A stretch of DNA of 64,000 nt, from the NCBI RefSeq assembly GCF_048544455.1, contig NC_133536.1, forward strand, positions 196,419,325 through 196,483,324. Reading direction: 5' to 3'. Below are positions 1 to 13,500 of the stretch, in pieces (positions within the stretch are counted from its first letter, which is position 1; every line of letters starts with the position of its first letter). Below the pieces are notes generated by a model, which did no database searches, had not been told where the DNA came from, and was given only the letters and a program-made list of their open reading frames with translations. The position numbers and the translations under genes were made by a program. The DNA comes from Silene latifolia. Taxonomy: Eukaryota > Streptophyta > Magnoliopsida > Caryophyllales > Caryophyllaceae.

Positions 1-1365
1 GTTTCGTGTTTGGACATGAATGGTTTCGATATTCGAGTAAAAGACAAATGTTGTTCTATTATGCGTAATGATATTTTATATGGTCAAGCTCATATTGTTG
101 ATGGACTAATGTTCTAAATTTAACTAAGCAGGTCTATAACATTAATGCCAAAATATTAAAAACTAATGATTCTAATTCTACTTATCTCTGGCACTGTCGT
201 TTGGGTCGTATAAATGAGAAACGCGTACAAAAACTTCATAAAGATGCACTTTTGGATTCATTTGATTTTGAATCATTTGAGAGATGTGAGTCTTGTTTGT
301 TTGGCAAAATGACAAAAAACGCCTTTTACTGGTTACAGTGAGAGAGCGGTTGATTTATTAGGCCTTATACAAGTCTGAATCTTTTAAAAAATTCAAAGAA
401 TTTCACAATGAGGTGCAGAATCAGCTTGGCAAGACAATTAAAGCTTTACGATCTGATCGTGGAGGAGAATACTTGAGCCAAGAGTTTGGTGATCATCTTA
501 GAGGTTGTGGAATCGTTTCACAACTAACTCCACCAGGAACACCACAATGGAATGGTGTGTCTGAGAGGAGGAATCAGACCTTACTTGATATGGTTCGGTC
601 TATGATGAGTCATGCTAGTCTTCCAATTTCATTTTGGGGTTATTCACTTGAAACTTCTGCGTTCACACTTAACATGTGTCCATCAAAGTCGGTAGAAAAG
701 ACACCATATGAGATATGGACGGGAAACGTTCCTAAGATGTCTTTCCTAAAGATTTAGCGTTGAGAGGCTTTTGTAAGGAAGTTAATTCTTGAAAAACTTG
801 GCACCAAATCCGACAAATGCTTCTTTGTAGGGTATCCTAAGGAGACTAAAGGGTACTATTTCTACAACCCATTTGAAGACAAAGTGTTTGTAGCTCAGTA
901 TGGTGTCTTTTTGGAAAAAGAATTTCTTTCCAAAGGAACCAGTGGGAGTAGAATTGATCTCGAAGAAATTCGAGAGACACAGGAAATTCCTCCACCTAAT
1001 GAGGAGGTACAACATTTAGATTTACAAAGAGTTGTAGTTTCTACTCCCGTGGAACCCGCCCTACGTAGATCTGAAAGAACTAATTTTGGTAAGGATCCCG
1101 TACGATATGGATTATTAGTGACTGAGCATCGTGATCTACTTTTGGTAGAGAATGATGAGCCAAGGTCATATAAAGAAGCAATGATGGGCATTGACTCCAA
1201 AAAATGGCTTGAGGCCATGAAATCTGAAATGGAATCCATGTACCATAACCAAGTATGGACTTTGATTGATCCACCTGATGGTGTTAAAACCATCGAGTGT
1301 AAATGGGTCTTCAAGAAGAAGATTGACATGGATGGAAATGTGGATATATATAAGGCGCGACTGGT
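1..1365 (+). pseudogene. Copia A pol, part 1: GAG-pre-integrase, integrase, start of RT
   Basis: About 177-330 encodes a GAG-pre-integrase zinc region (LWHCRLGRINEKRVQKL, later CESCLFGKM). About 365-757 encodes part of the integrase core with the second catalytic aspartate (ALRSDRGGEY) and the glutamate region (NGVSERRN). Compared with copia C, about 40 codons are missing near position 365: the sequence jumps from the DLLGLI stretch to the SESFKKFKE stretch, which removes the first catalytic aspartate (TDVCGP in C). A stop at 755-757 breaks integrase. About 884-1365 carries the integrase C-terminal part and the RT start, ending in KARLV where the solo LTR enters. The piece is non-functional. 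Confidence 0.9.
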
Positions 1366-4315
1366 TGTAACACCCCGTAAATTTGAAAACCTTTATTATA
1401 TTTTAAGAGTAATATTTTAATCTATTTTAATTTAATATTAATTTATTTGAAATAAAATTTATTTGATAAAATATAACCTTATTTTATTTTGAAGAAATGT
1501 AATCATTTTTGATAGTTTAGAAATGTTTAAAAGTGATTTAAACTATATTTAAACCTTTTCCTTTGATAAAATAGATTTCGGATAAAAGTCGTAAAATTGG
1601 GATTTTCCCATTTCTTACGGTCGTTGGGTAAACGAGTTTGGATATTGGGCATATGAGTACTTAATCTTTTAGTAAAATCGTGTTTAAGAACTTTAATTTT
1701 CTCGGAAATCGCGTTCGACGAATATTTCTAATTTCCGTCGAAACGAACCAAAACGTAAACAAATGACCCATCTCCCCATGCCTTTTGGCTGGCCACCTAC
1801 CCTCCATTTGTCCCCTCTTTCAATCTTCATTTCCTCCATTCTCAATCTATCTCCTCCTTCTCTCAAACACCAAAAACCCACTAAAAATCCTCCTTACAAA
1901 CCCTAAATCCTTCATAAATCCTTCATTTCTCCATCAATTTGCATAAAAATTATATATTTGGAATCCTCTCTTCAATCCTCATCTACTAGTAAGCTTTATT
2001 TTCATTTCTCCCAATTTTTATTTAAGACACTTTTTTTAGGGTTTTCGAATTTAAGCTTAATAATTGTGTTTTTGTTGTTCTTATAGGTGAAGAATTTGAA
2101 GATGAGTTAGGTGATTCATATGTGGTTGAAGATGAAGAGTAATTTTGGGTTTTAGAAGCTTTCTCAAGTTATTACTTGTCTCTTTGCTAGCTTAAGGTAA
2201 CTATTCCGAGTTACTCGACGAATTAATGTCACATTAGTAGTTGTATTTGTTGTTTGTTGTTGTTTGTTGTCGTTTGTTGTTGTTTGTTGTTGTTTGTTGT
2301 TGTTTGAGACGATCTTGTTGATAAATGAATGAATGGAGTAAGATGAGTATGCTTATGTTTAGTTTATGTAACCCATTTGTATATTATTGTTTGGAACAAA
2401 TTTGGATGAGGAATTATGTGTTGTGACAAGTCCGTGTTTTGGTTGGAACGCGTCAGTACCGGACCGAGACAGTTTCCAATGTTTCCAAAAATATGACAGA
2501 TTGAACGGCATCGAAAAATTAGGTGGTTTAGCCACTTGAATCACTCAATTCGGAGTCCGTATGAGTAAATGACGTCGTTTTATCGATTAAAATTTATAGA
2601 AAAGTTTACCCTTGTGTGAGACGGTTATTTATGCTATTTTATTATACGAGAATTTTGTGGAATTAGTTATTTTGTAAGTTGGAATATATTTTCTTATGTT
2701 GATAGTCTTTCACATGATAGAAATTGGAAATGACATGAGAATGATATTGTGATGAATTTTGTGATTTGGGCCAAAGTAGGCCAAGACTTTGAGCTGGGCC
2801 AGATTGACCGAACGAGTTTGGTCAAACTATGTTTAAACCGGTCAGCCTCGATTTGACCAATGACCCGTCGCGGGTTTATGGTCGAGGGTTTGTCTTTGAG
2901 GTGAGATTGGTTGTTATTGGATGTTTTAGGTTGATGCCTTGATATTTGTGATTATCATTTCACATGTTGGTTGTTGGATGCTTTGGATGCCTTATGCTTG
3001 AGTCTTGTTGCCTCTCTGCCATTTTAGCTTGTTCTCATGGATTATGGTACTGTTGGTTAGCTGGAATTTGGATTATTATTGATATTAGAGATATTGTTGG
3101 ATTGTCAGCTGAATATGCTCTTGCGTAGTCTTTCATATGCTAGGGTGTGTATGATCATTTGTGTGTGTGCAAGTTTGGACTCTTTGCCCCTCTTATGGTT
3201 AATTGGGTGTCCTACTTGTCTTGTGTGGAGTGGGCTAAAGTATTCAAGTTGGGACTAGGTCCTAGGTGAGTATTTCGGCCTTCGTCATAGATAGGCCCTT
3301 ATAGTCTTTGACGAGTGTATGTTCACCGCTTAATAGCCTTTGTGTCTTAGCTTGGTGGGCTTATATCCAAGTTAGGGCATGACCTTCTGACGTACTCTTA
3401 GAAGTATGTGGTCAGCTTAAGTACTAGCCAACCCTTTGGTGGACTCCTTAGGGTACTCATGTGTGTGATCATGGGTCTTGGATGCGGTATTTTCCGCATG
3501 TCGCTAGGTCTGCGCAGGTTTAGGACTAGGGTGTTTACCTTACCTCGTGGTATAGACTCGAGTTACAGAGTGACTATTGACTGTCCTAAGAACTTATGCC
3601 TGTCTCTAGATATATTGTCCTTTCTTGTTTGATGATTCTATGAATCATAGAAGGTGAGATGCAAGCCGGCTATGGTTGATAGAGTTTGGATTCCCGGATG
3701 TTATGTGATTCACATGATAGTGTAGTATGAGTCGGTCTAGTATTCAAATGCTAGGACTATGTGTTGTTATATTGTTGTTCACATGATAAGCACGATTGTC
3801 TTGCATTTGTATGCTAAGACTATGTGTTGTTCATATTCATATTCTTATGTTTACATGTTATATTAACTATTACATTTCGTGGCTGGGAGAACTCAGAGTT
3901 ACTCCGCACTGACTGTGGCTTTCGTATTTGTATAAAATGTGATTGACAGGTAGGTGATGCATATATGGGGTACATGGACGAGCTAGCGAGCAAAGTAACC
4001 TTGGGACCTAGATTGGCTTTATTTTATTGTGACCCTTAAACACTTTTTATGTCATATACTTTTTAGGGACATATGTCTCCCTTTTTCATATTTGGGTTGT
4101 ATAACTTTGTTTCGCGACTTTAGCGATATTTTATTTATGAGATTTAGTTTAGACCTTGCATGTTTGACACCTTCCCATTTGGATATTTTTATAACAGGTT
4201 CAGGTTTTTATAAAAATTACAGGTTTTTACCCAAATGAACCTATTACAAACATATCCATGCAGTTTTTATCTAGAATTATGTGTTTACTTTTCCGCAATG
4301 AATGAGGGTGTCACA
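1366..4315. mobile_element. Solo LTR, probably Ty3/gypsy, with 5-bp TSD
   Basis: The block begins TGTAACACCCCG and ends GGGTGTCACA, a TG...CA pair with an inverted TGTAACACCC/GGGTGTCACA terminus typical of large plant gypsy LTRs. CTGGT stands at 1361-1365 and again at 4316-4320, a perfect 5-bp target-site duplication. The RT reading frame before 1366 continues directly after 4315. No gag or pol, primer-binding site or second LTR is present, so 2,950 bp of LTR alone remain, as expected after LTR-LTR recombination. A non-autonomous element of the same length is a less likely alternative. Short ORFs inside have no recognisable similarity. Confidence 0.85.
2244..2310 (+). repeat. TTGTTGTTTG microsatellite in the solo LTR
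   Basis: About seven tandem copies of a 9-10 bp TTGTTGTTTG-type unit with one variant (TCG) lie inside the solo LTR. It is simple-sequence DNA without coding potential. Confidence 0.8.
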
Positions 4316-5687
4316 CTGGTAGCTAAAGGTTTCAAGAAAATTCATGGGATTGACTATGATGAAACCTATTCTACAGTAGCGATGCTTAAGTCCATTCAGA
4401 TTCTCCTAGCAGTTGCTGCATTTCATGATTATGAAATTTGACAAATGGATGTGAAAACAGCTTTCCTTAATGGAAATCTGCAAGAGGATGTGTACATGAC
4501 ACAACCTGAAGGTTTCACAACACATGCTGGGAAGATTTGCAAGCTTTAACGATCCATTTATGGATTGAAGCAAGCATCTCGGAGTTGGAATCTTCGTTTT
4601 AATCAGGCAATCAAAGAGTTTGGTTACCTTAGAAACGAAGAAGAACCATGTGTGTACAAGAAGAATAGTGGGAGTGCAGTTGCATTTCTGGTTCTTTATG
4701 TTGATGACATTCTCCTAATGGGAAATGACATTCCAATGCTACAGTCCGTTAAAGAGTGGCTTGGAAGTTGTTTTTCTATGAAAGATATGGGTGATGCAAC
4801 TTACATCTTGGGTATTAGGATCTATAGAGATAGACCTAATAGACTTATTGGTCTGAGTCAAAGCACTTATGTAGATAAGGTGATTCGACGTTTCTATATG
4901 ATTGATTCTAAGAAAGGTTTCTTGCCTATGTCTCATGGCATTACTCTTAGCAAGACTCAGTGTCCTTCGACACCTGATGAGCAAGATCGCATGAGAAAGA
5001 CACCCCTTTGCTTCCGCCATAGGTTCTATCATATATGCCATGTTATGCACTCGTCCTGATGTAGCTTGTGCATTGAGTATGACGAGTAGATACCAAAATA
5101 ATCTCGGTGAAGGTCACTAGACAGCTGCTAAGAATATCTTAAAGTATCTTAAGAGAACTAAGGATATGTTCTTGGTATTTGGTGGGGATGAAGAGCTCGT
5201 TGCAAGTGGTTACACCGATGCTAGTTTTCAGAGTGATAGAGATGATTATCGATCTCAGTCTGGATATGTATTCTTGCTAAATGGTGGAGCTATTAGTTGA
5301 AAGAGTTCCAAGCAGGATACTGTGGCTGATTCTACAACATTGGCTGAGTATATTGCTGCTTCAGAAGCGATAAAGGAAGCCTTTTGGATTCAGAAATTTG
5401 TTTGTGAACTTGGAGTGATTCCTAGCATTTCTAGCCCAATAGATGTTTATTGTGATAATAATGGTGCTATTGCACAAGCTAAGGAACCGAGGTCACATCA
5501 AAAATCCAAACACATAGAGAGAAGATATCACCTTATCAGAGAGATCATTGATAGAGGTGATGTTAAGATATGCAGAGTACCGACTGATGCAAATGTGGCA
5601 GATCCCTTAACAAAGCCTCTCCCGCAGTCTAAGCATGAGCGTCATAGAGCTGCCATTGGTCTAAGATGCATTAGCGAGTGGTCTTAG
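4316..5687 (+). pseudogene. Copia A pol, part 2: reverse transcriptase and RNase H
   Basis: The RT resumes after the CTGGT duplication (VAKGFKKIHGIDYDETY) and runs through the FLNGNL region, GLKQASRSWN and the catalytic YVDDILL box near 4695-4715. RNase H follows, with YTDASF near 5210, ADSTTLAEY near 5325, DNNGAI near 5453 and the closing DPLTKPLPQSKHER near 5600. Breaks include a Trp-to-stop near 4439 (TGA in EI*QMD), a stop near 4548, and a frameshift with stop near 5000-5060. The stop at 5685-5687 is at the usual pol end. The gene is dead. Confidence 0.92.
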
Positions 5688-6510
5688 TCTTATTATGAGA
5701 TATTTGTTTTAGTGGGAGTTTATTTGACATGTTTAATTAGTTATACGTAACATTTACTTCATTTTTTCAATAAAATTGTTATTTGATTTTATTCATTTTG
5801 TTGTTTAATTGAATGTTTGTTCCACAATAGTCAATATTGATTAAATAGATCACTAAGTACGTGACTTAGTTTTGGAACTCTATTTGGATGATGTTTTCTA
5901 TTATAGTCTCTAATCAGGGCATTAAATTGGAACACTTGAATGCTTAAATGATTAATATATGAGCTGGTTGATGACTAAGTTCCTTAAGTCATGATATTGG
6001 GATATCAAACCAGACATATGGGTACATGTTAGAGAACATGTATTAGACATACCCGTTAAGAACTTTACTAAGGATTCGCTTAGTTTTAGTAAAGTTTCTT
6101 ATCACTAGTTAGTAGTGAATATACCGTCTTTAGACCTGAGTTTTTCACTATTTTGTACATGCTAAGTAGTTGTTTTGACATTGTCAAATGTCAGCCATGA
6201 CTGGTGACTATAACAGCAATGCTTGGACTTGCTATGGATCATGTGATAGTATGTGGTTAAACAACATGGGATATGTTCCTTCCTTAGTGAAGGAAGCTTA
6301 TTGTTTCTGGCCTCTCGAAGAGTGTGAATTGTAAAATGTGTGGCCGTGCTCAGAACAGGTGATTGTCAGTCGTCTGCTTCAACAATTCAACTCAGAGATT
6401 CGAGAAAAATGATTAAGACATATAAGGTTGACACTTTTCCTACCTTAGTCTTGATTGGAACAATAGAATCAAAGAGACGTGTTTAATTGGACACAGTACA
6501 ACTGGGAGAT
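5688..6510 (+). other. Copia A 3' untranslated region with polypurine tract
   Basis: There is no gene here. Two purine-rich stretches resemble plus-strand primers: AGTGGGAG just after the pol stop (about 5710), and CTGGGAGAT directly before the LTR (6502-6510). The second is the working polypurine tract by position. A similar 0.8-kb non-coding 3' region with two such stretches occurs in copia C. Confidence 0.65.
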
Positions 6511-7062
6511 TGTTAGATTTATGTCCGGAGTCCAATTAAGGTAACCCGATTTATATTCTAATTAACTGTAAGGTTTTGCTAGAAGCCGCTTACGGACTGA
6601 GTCTTAAATGAGTTTAAAGACTCGTGTAGAATTAGACGGGCCCATTGGGTCACACACAAGATGAATACGGTGTTTCCTTTTACAGTCAAACTGAAATATG
6701 GAAATAGGACTCTAATTAGATTAGGCCCAGCTGCGATTAAAGTTAGCATTTAATTAGGAAACTGAATCTTTGCTTTCCTATATATAGAGATATATGGAAG
6801 TCAGTTTCATCCATCCAATTACTCTGTGAGAAATAACAAACCCTACCTTGTGTACTAGCACACAAATCGTATCTTCTATTCATATGTGTGGATACTAGTG
6901 GAGGCACTACAATTGGGGTGCTCGTAATTATTTGTAGCTGCTGGGTTATTCTGATCCGGTTCTTATTTTTCTTATTTGCTGGATATTATTTGCTCACGGA
7001 TTAATTCCACTGCGAGGTAATTCGATTGCCTTTTTATTTATGTTTAATTCTGATTTCTAACA
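6511..7062 (+). repeat. 3' LTR of copia A
   Basis: This 552-bp LTR runs from TGTTAGATTT to TTTCTAACA, with TGTTAGA/TCTAACA inverted ends, directly after the polypurine tract. A TATA-like CTATATATAG lies at about 6779-6788, giving a plausible U3/R border. TGCAT at 7063-7067 is the expected right copy of the target duplication; the left copy is outside the window. Confidence 0.85.
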
Positions 7063-10000
7063 TGCATATTTTTTTTTCATTAGGTAAGGAAAGTAGGTTG
7101 ATTCTCTAGGGTAGGACCAACCTATCTCATCTTTTCGAATGAGGGAGGTAAGTTGATGCCACCGGCTATCAAACCACCTCGAAAAAGTTGGACATGAATG
7201 TCCAATAGTAGCCATGAAGTCAGCAACCTTGTTGGCTTCACGAAAGCAATGCTTAATTATCACTTAATCGAAAAAATGAAGGTCGAATTTCACATCCTTG
7301 ATAATACTAGAAATTTCCCAAGGAATTTGCCAAGTACCTCGAATTGAGTTAATAACACATAAATTATCACCCTCCACAATTAACTTTGAGATTTCTAAGT
7401 ATTTAGCTGCTAAAATACCTTCTTTTAAAGCGAGAGCTTCCGCAACAAGGATACTATTGGATCCGCACTTTTTTGCTCCCAATAAAACGATTTTACCATT
7501 GTGATATCTTATAGAATATCCTAAAGAAGCTTTATTACCTTCTATTCTTGATCCGTCAAAATTTTGCTTTAGGAAACCCATTTCTAGGTTTTTCCCACCA
7601 AATTTCTTCCTTACTAGAGTTGTTTCTAGCTGACTCTTCTATCTCGGGATTGTTGAGATCCTTAAATCTAGTCATATTCCAGGTCTTAGTGCTATTATTA
7701 CATAAAGTAATAAGTTTGTTGATACTTACATTAACATTATTAAATATAATGTCATTTCTGTGAAACCATGCATTCCACCAAATAAAAATAATCTTAATGA
7801 AATCATCTTTTGAAATTAAATCTTTGAGATAAATAAGTCTCTTTAGAAAACTCTGACTTGTAATATTATCATAATTTGACAAAAACTCGTTGAAACTAAT
7901 AATGTTCAGGTCTTGGATGACATACCCAATCAAGGGACATTCGTAAAAGAAATGGTCTTTATTTTTAATAGGATTGTTGCACAGAACACAATGAGGTGGG
8001 ACATCAATATGACTCTTGAGAAGTCTACTTTTCATTGGAAGGCCGTCAACACAGGCTTTCCAAAGAAAAAATTTCAATTTTGGAGGAATATTCAATTTCC
8101 AAATCCACTGAAATTCACATTTGTCAAGAGCTTGATCGAACAAACCTTGCGCAAACTAAGTTGCTGTTTTGGTAGAGAAATTTCCATCTACGGACAACCC
8201 CCAAATGAGGGTATCTGGAATATCATTATGTGGCAGTGGAATGTTAGTAATCTGATTAATAATATTGTTATTCACTAAACTGGATAATTTACAAACATCT
8301 CATTGTTTGTCTGGGGTTATGAAATCTTTAACCAAAAGATTAAGATCACGGTTACTATCATCATCAACCATACTACTTGTAAGTGGGTATGAAAAAACCC
8401 AATTATCAGTCCAAAACTTAATTTTGCTACCATTACCTACCTGCCATATCAGTCCTTTTCTAAATAAAGTCCGAAGACTCATAAGTTTACGCCATTACCA
8501 AGAAGAGACTGAATTAAGCTTATGATCAAAGAGTGAACAATTTCTCAAGTATTTTTTAGTTACCACTTTGACCCATATACTTTCCTTATCCGTAAGAATT
8601 TTCCATAAAAGTTTCATTTGAAGAGCTTTATTAGCTGCTTCAGAAGATTTAATTCCTAAACCACCAACCGACTTTGGTAAACAAACTTTATGCCAACCAA
8701 TCAAATTAGGAGAACGCTGGGAAGGATTCTTATTCCAAAGAAAGTCTCTATTAATTTTATCTAATCTATTATGGATCGATGAAGGAAGGAGGAAGTTTTG
8801 CATATGAAAAGTTCCCTTCGCGGCTAAATTAGCATTGACAAGAACTAATCTACCTGCTTGGATAGAGAATTCGCTTTCCATTTCGATAATTGAGTGCAAG
8901 AAGATTGAATAATGTTCTCAAAAGTATTTTTAGTCACTCTGCTATCAATTATTGGACATCCTAAATACTTACCCAAATGAGCTTCCTCGTTCATATGAAG
9001 AATGCCTCTAAAGGATTCACGAAGAGAACGCTCAATATTTCTAGTTCATTGAAAAGTGGATTTGTCAAAATTAACAAATTGTCCGGAAATCATGCAAAAT
9101 TTATCTAAAATAGACTTAATAGTTCTACAACTCTGGTTAGAGGCTTTAGCGAAAATGATAGTGTCATCCGCAAAAGTGAGAAAAGGAATTTTCTCCACCC
9201 CGGATCCAATTCTAATACCAATATCATTAGAGCTAACATCACTATTTTTTTGTAGAGATCTTGCTAAAATCTCGGCTCACATAATAAATATATATGACGA
9301 AAGTGGGTCTCCTTGTCGAATACCTCGAGTGGATCTAAAAACGTCTCCCGGTGTTCCATTTATTAACACCGAGTAAGAAACAGTGTTTATACATGCCATA
9401 ATCCATGAAATCCACTTAGCATTAAAACCCATTTGCTTAAAAGTTTCCTCGATAAAATTCCATTCTAGTCTGTCATATGCTTTCTCCATATCAAGTTTGA
9501 TTGCAATCCAACCTCCTTTGCCTTTTTTTACGTTTAAACGAGTTGAAAATCTCGTGTGCTAAAAGAATATTATCTTGAATGAATCGATTAGGTGTAAAAG
9601 CACCTTGAAACGGGTGTATAATCTTACGCAAGACACTTCGAAGACGATTAGCCATGATTTTTGCAATAATTTTATAAATTATTGAACAAAGACTAATCGG
9701 GCGAAAGTGGTTTGCTGTTTGAGGATTTTCAATTTTAGGAATCAAAGTTATAAAAGTATGATTTATTTCTTTTAATAATTTCTCAGAATGGAAAAATGTT
9801 AAAACTGCTTTGGTGACAGAATTTCTTACAATATCCCAGTATTTTTGAAAAAACTCTGTAGGAAATCCATCGGGACCTGGACATTTATCTGCGGCTAAAC
9901 TAAACACAATTTGTTTAACCTCTTCCGTACTAATATTACCGGTAAGAAAACTGTTATCTTCGTCTGTAATTAATCCACAAATAGACTTAAAATCCTCATT

Positions 10001-10735
10001 CTTGTCGAAATTACAAAGATGATTTTTTGCAAACCTAAGTTTAAACTCCTCGGATATTTCTTGCTTAATAAGGTTTTCATCAGTAATACAAGCACCATTC
10101 TTATTTATAAACTGTTTAATACCATTTCTACTACGTCTAATCGTGGCATGAGTTTGAAAAAACTTGGTATTATTATCTCCAAAATTAGCTTTGTTTATAC
10201 GAGCTTTTTGTTGCCAGTAAACACGTTTATAGTCAAGGAGTGCATCGCGCTTTTTCAACCATCTCAATTGCGCGACTTCTAAATTGGTACTATGAGATGT
10301 ACCTAGTTGATTTTGAATATTTTTTAACTTTTTTTCAGCAATTGAAAGTTGTAAAATATTTCCAAAAGTAGACTGATTCCATTTTTTAGCTTTTTGTTTT
10401 AGCAATTTGCATTTTTGGGGGAGAGAGAACATATAAGATCCCTGAAACTGGTATTGCCAACAACTTGTAACCATTTTACTGAAATCATTCCGTAGGGTCC
10501 ACATGAGTTCAAATCGAAAAGGAGGGGCTTTATTATGAACTCGGTCATGAAACTTCACAGAGATAGGACAATGATCTGAGCTAGTAAAAGCATGGTGCAT
10601 AAATTGCATATTTGGATAAATACTTATCCAATTAGGGGATGCTAATGCTCTATCAAGAATTTCAAAAACATTATCAGAGCCACTTTTTTTTTTCTCCAAG
10701 TAAAAAAATTACCGGAGAAAGGGAGATCTATAGAA
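7057..10735 (-). pseudogene. L1 ORF2, C-terminal part: endonuclease end, RT, zf-RVT, RNase H
   Basis: Reading from 10735 down: the endonuclease end (SGNFFTWRKKK, then SSDHCPISVKFHD near 10570); RT entry motifs (DKCPGPDGFPTEFFQ, FRPISLCSIIYKIIAK, FQGAFTPNRFIQDNILLAHE); a frameshift near 9490-9530; RT core (MEKAYDRLEW, GIRQGDPLSSYIF) with a stop near 9277; and the catalytic FADD box near 9150-9170, outside any long ORF. The zf-RVT domain (WKLNIPPKLKFFLWKA, HCVLCNN) lies near 8100-7950. RNase H at 7581-7160 keeps DGS, AEALAL, EGDN and the HCFREANKVAD stretch, but is split by an in-frame TAA at about 7264. The protein is not functional. Confidence 0.9.
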
Positions 10736-10756
10736 TCAATATATATAACTAAAGGA

Positions 10757-11095
10757 GGCCTTTTTTTATTTATAATTATACTATTAGCATTAGAATTAGG
10801 AGATAGTTATATATTTACAATTTTTCTATTATAATTAGGAATATAACTTTCCTATTAGAAATGAGAATTAATTAATTATTTTAAAATTTTCCTATTAGAA
10901 ATAGGAAATAAATTAACAAATTATTAAGGCTTTTTTTCCTAATTATACTATTAGAATTAGGAGAATAATTATTTAAAAATTTTCTATTATAGTTAGGAAT
11001 ATGATTTTCCTATTAGAAATGAGAATTAATTATTTATTTTACAATTTTATTATTAGAAACAGGAAATAAATTAATTATCTATAATTTATTAATAT
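10757..11095 (+). repeat. Two ~170-bp tandem units near Helitron 1 5' end
   Basis: A block beginning GGCCTTTTTTT and containing ACTATTAG(CATTAG)AATTAGGAGA recurs from about 10926. Within the units the small palindrome CCTATTAGAAATAGG and its variants recur near 10850, 10890, 11010 and 11050. Divergence between units is moderate. Confidence 0.7.
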
Positions 11096-12099
11096 TAAAA
11101 AATTATTCATTAGTATTTTTTCACTTTTTATTAAACTAGAAGGAAAAAAACCATTGATATATTTATAATATCCAAGTTTATAACAACTTCCGATTAAAAA
11201 ATTGAGGTATTATGAAGCTAAAAGGCCTTAGGCCGAACTGGGTTATGACAAATGTACATGCATAATACGTACTAAATGGAATTTACTCATGTAGAGAGTA
11301 AAATGAACGCTGAAATATGCCCCTACGTCTTTTTTTATTTCTAATGTCATATTTAATTATACATAATACGAAGTTTAGTTTTCAAATATCATATGTATTT
11401 CTCCCACTAATTTTAAAGTTATTTCCCTCACAATACACTTCAACTTCTATTGTCAATTTATTATTATATTATTTACATTCATTTGTCATTATATAAAAGT
11501 ATATTAATGAAAACTTAAATAAGATATTCACAAATTATTGATAAGTACAAAAATTGATATCTATTTTTCAAGGAGTATTAAAAGATAAAGAAAGTTGCTA
11601 CTAATTTGCGAATCGAAATATTATATTATGACAAATGAGTACATGTTTTGAAAAACTTTATTGTGCCATTGTTTTACAATTTAAAGAAAAAAATGGTACA
11701 ACGAATAATAAAATATATTTGAATGAGGCTTGAAGGTAAATTAGATACACTTATTATAGAAATATGTATAAGGTTAAGATTCAATTCAGCCAACGATCAA
11801 CATTAAAAAACAGTCATGAAAAACACATAAAAGGGTAAGAGTAGTCTTTCCCTAACATAGTAAAGACCGTCTCTCTCAAGCTTTTCTTCTAACAAATTTA
11901 CATGCATAAAAAATGGTACTATTCAATTATATAGAGCAAACTAATTATTGTTGATGCCATGCATTTTTTATTTTATTTTATTTTTGTTTTTTTGTAATTG
12001 AGCACATCATCACAATAATTTAGGGAGAGATACGAATTGGGGAAGGATGAGACATATTCGTCATGCATAATACGATGCTTTAACCACATTTAGGCAAAA

Positions 12100-13500
12100 A
12101 TATAAAAAAAAATGAAAAAAATTCAAACCTAAAAGGGGTCACATACTTGCCAACTCTTCTATAGTTCTCTACCGCGTTTAAATTCTCATGAAGTTTATGA
12201 CATTTATTTCATATTAATAAAAAAAATGATTATACTGCTTCGTACAATTTGCAATTTCTAAAAATTAGCTAACTTATTTGAACTTACTTAAATTTATATA
12301 TTTTAAGTGAAGAATATTAATTATAAATATGATAAAGATAAAGTTTGATCTTTAATTTTCTCCGAGATAAAAAAACTCAATTTTTATTTTCTTATAATAT
12401 ACTAATTAAAGATCATAATGTAAAACATGAAATTACACCACAATCTACAATTTCAAAATGTCGATGATCATCAACACTCAAAATAGCACATTTGTTATTT
12501 AAATAGTGTAAAACTCTCAAAATATTAAAAAAAATGTTCAATCTGTCGTTATCAAACAAAACCTAAGTTTCTGCAATTTTTTTTGTCATGTTCAACTAAA
12601 TCTTTACGGGATGCAAATATGGTGAAGTTCAGAAAGTAGCGGTTAGTTTTATGTTAGTTAGATGGACTTTTAAAGAGAGAGATGAAAGCTTTGCATTTTA
12701 GACCGCTTAATGTGTGAACCGAAGGGATTAAGTAGTGGGCTAAAGGTTATTTCGAGTGGGGATGAGGTTGATTGCGACGAGTTGGTTGACTAAAGTTTTT
12801 CCTTACTAGAACTAGAAATGAGATAATAATTATGAGATAATAAAATTTGAAGAAAACAGGACAATAAAAATGAGATGGAGGTAGTAATATTTATTTATGC
12901 AAAATGAATAAATAGCGAAGTTTGTGTATGTATATAATATTCAAACTTATCCAGTTTACAAACATAGTACCCAAACACTTTTGTTTAAGTATCTAGAATA
13001 GAGGTAGGGGAGGGGACGAGAACAAGACTAGGAAGGGAAATGGGGAGAGATAAGAGGGAAGATTGCTACTTAAACTTTTCTTTGTTGAAAGACAATTAAA
13101 TTGTCTTCGATAAAGGAGACGAGGATCCATATCATCTTGAGTAAAAATTGATGTTTCATGGAGGTGAATGTGATTTATGACTTCTTAGATGTAAAACGTG
13201 GCAGAAAAGTAGTGATAGTGGTAATGGATTGGAGGTTGTTTCAAGTAGTAAGAACTAATCACAGTGGCTGATATTTTATTTTGCGGGCAAATTAGTGGGG
13301 TGGAGGGAGGGTGCATTTGTGGAGGGTGATGAGTTTAACGAGGATAGTGATAATAAATAAGGTTATTTATCAGCAAAATATCACTTGCATTAAAACATGT
13401 AGGTAACATGAACGAATAATAACAAAAAATCTCAAAAGATCATACTGATAAATTTAATCTTGACCCCATCAATCCAAATTAAAGTAAAGTCTTAATTCTA
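12100..13500. other. Helitron 1 interior, no gene seen
   Basis: This is AT-rich sequence with purine-rich patches (GGGGAGAGATAAGAGGG near 13040). I found no conserved protein motif in six frames and no RNA gene. It could be decayed captured host sequence, but nothing here supports a specific origin. Confidence 0.4.

Larger units (their letters stand above)
1..7062 (+). mobile_element. Ty1/copia retrotransposon A (degraded, 5' part outside window)
   Basis: This is a copia element in the usual order: GAG-pre-integrase, integrase, reverse transcriptase, RNase H, polypurine tract, 3' LTR. The 5' LTR, gag and protease lie left of the window. The pol sequence is close to that of copia C (32.2-36.3 kb), and the RT wording (ILGIRIYRDR followed by an SKKG stretch) fits an Angela-like lineage; the lineage is inferred from memory. 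It is old: stops, frameshifts, an internal deletion in integrase, and a solo LTR inserted at 1366-4315. The right end is TCTAACA at 7062, mirroring the TGTTAGA at 6511. Confidence 0.93.

Noticed and set aside
895-1329. 144-codon minus-strand ORF opposite copia A pol
   Set aside because: Mirror of a real plus-strand pol frame; no independent motif.
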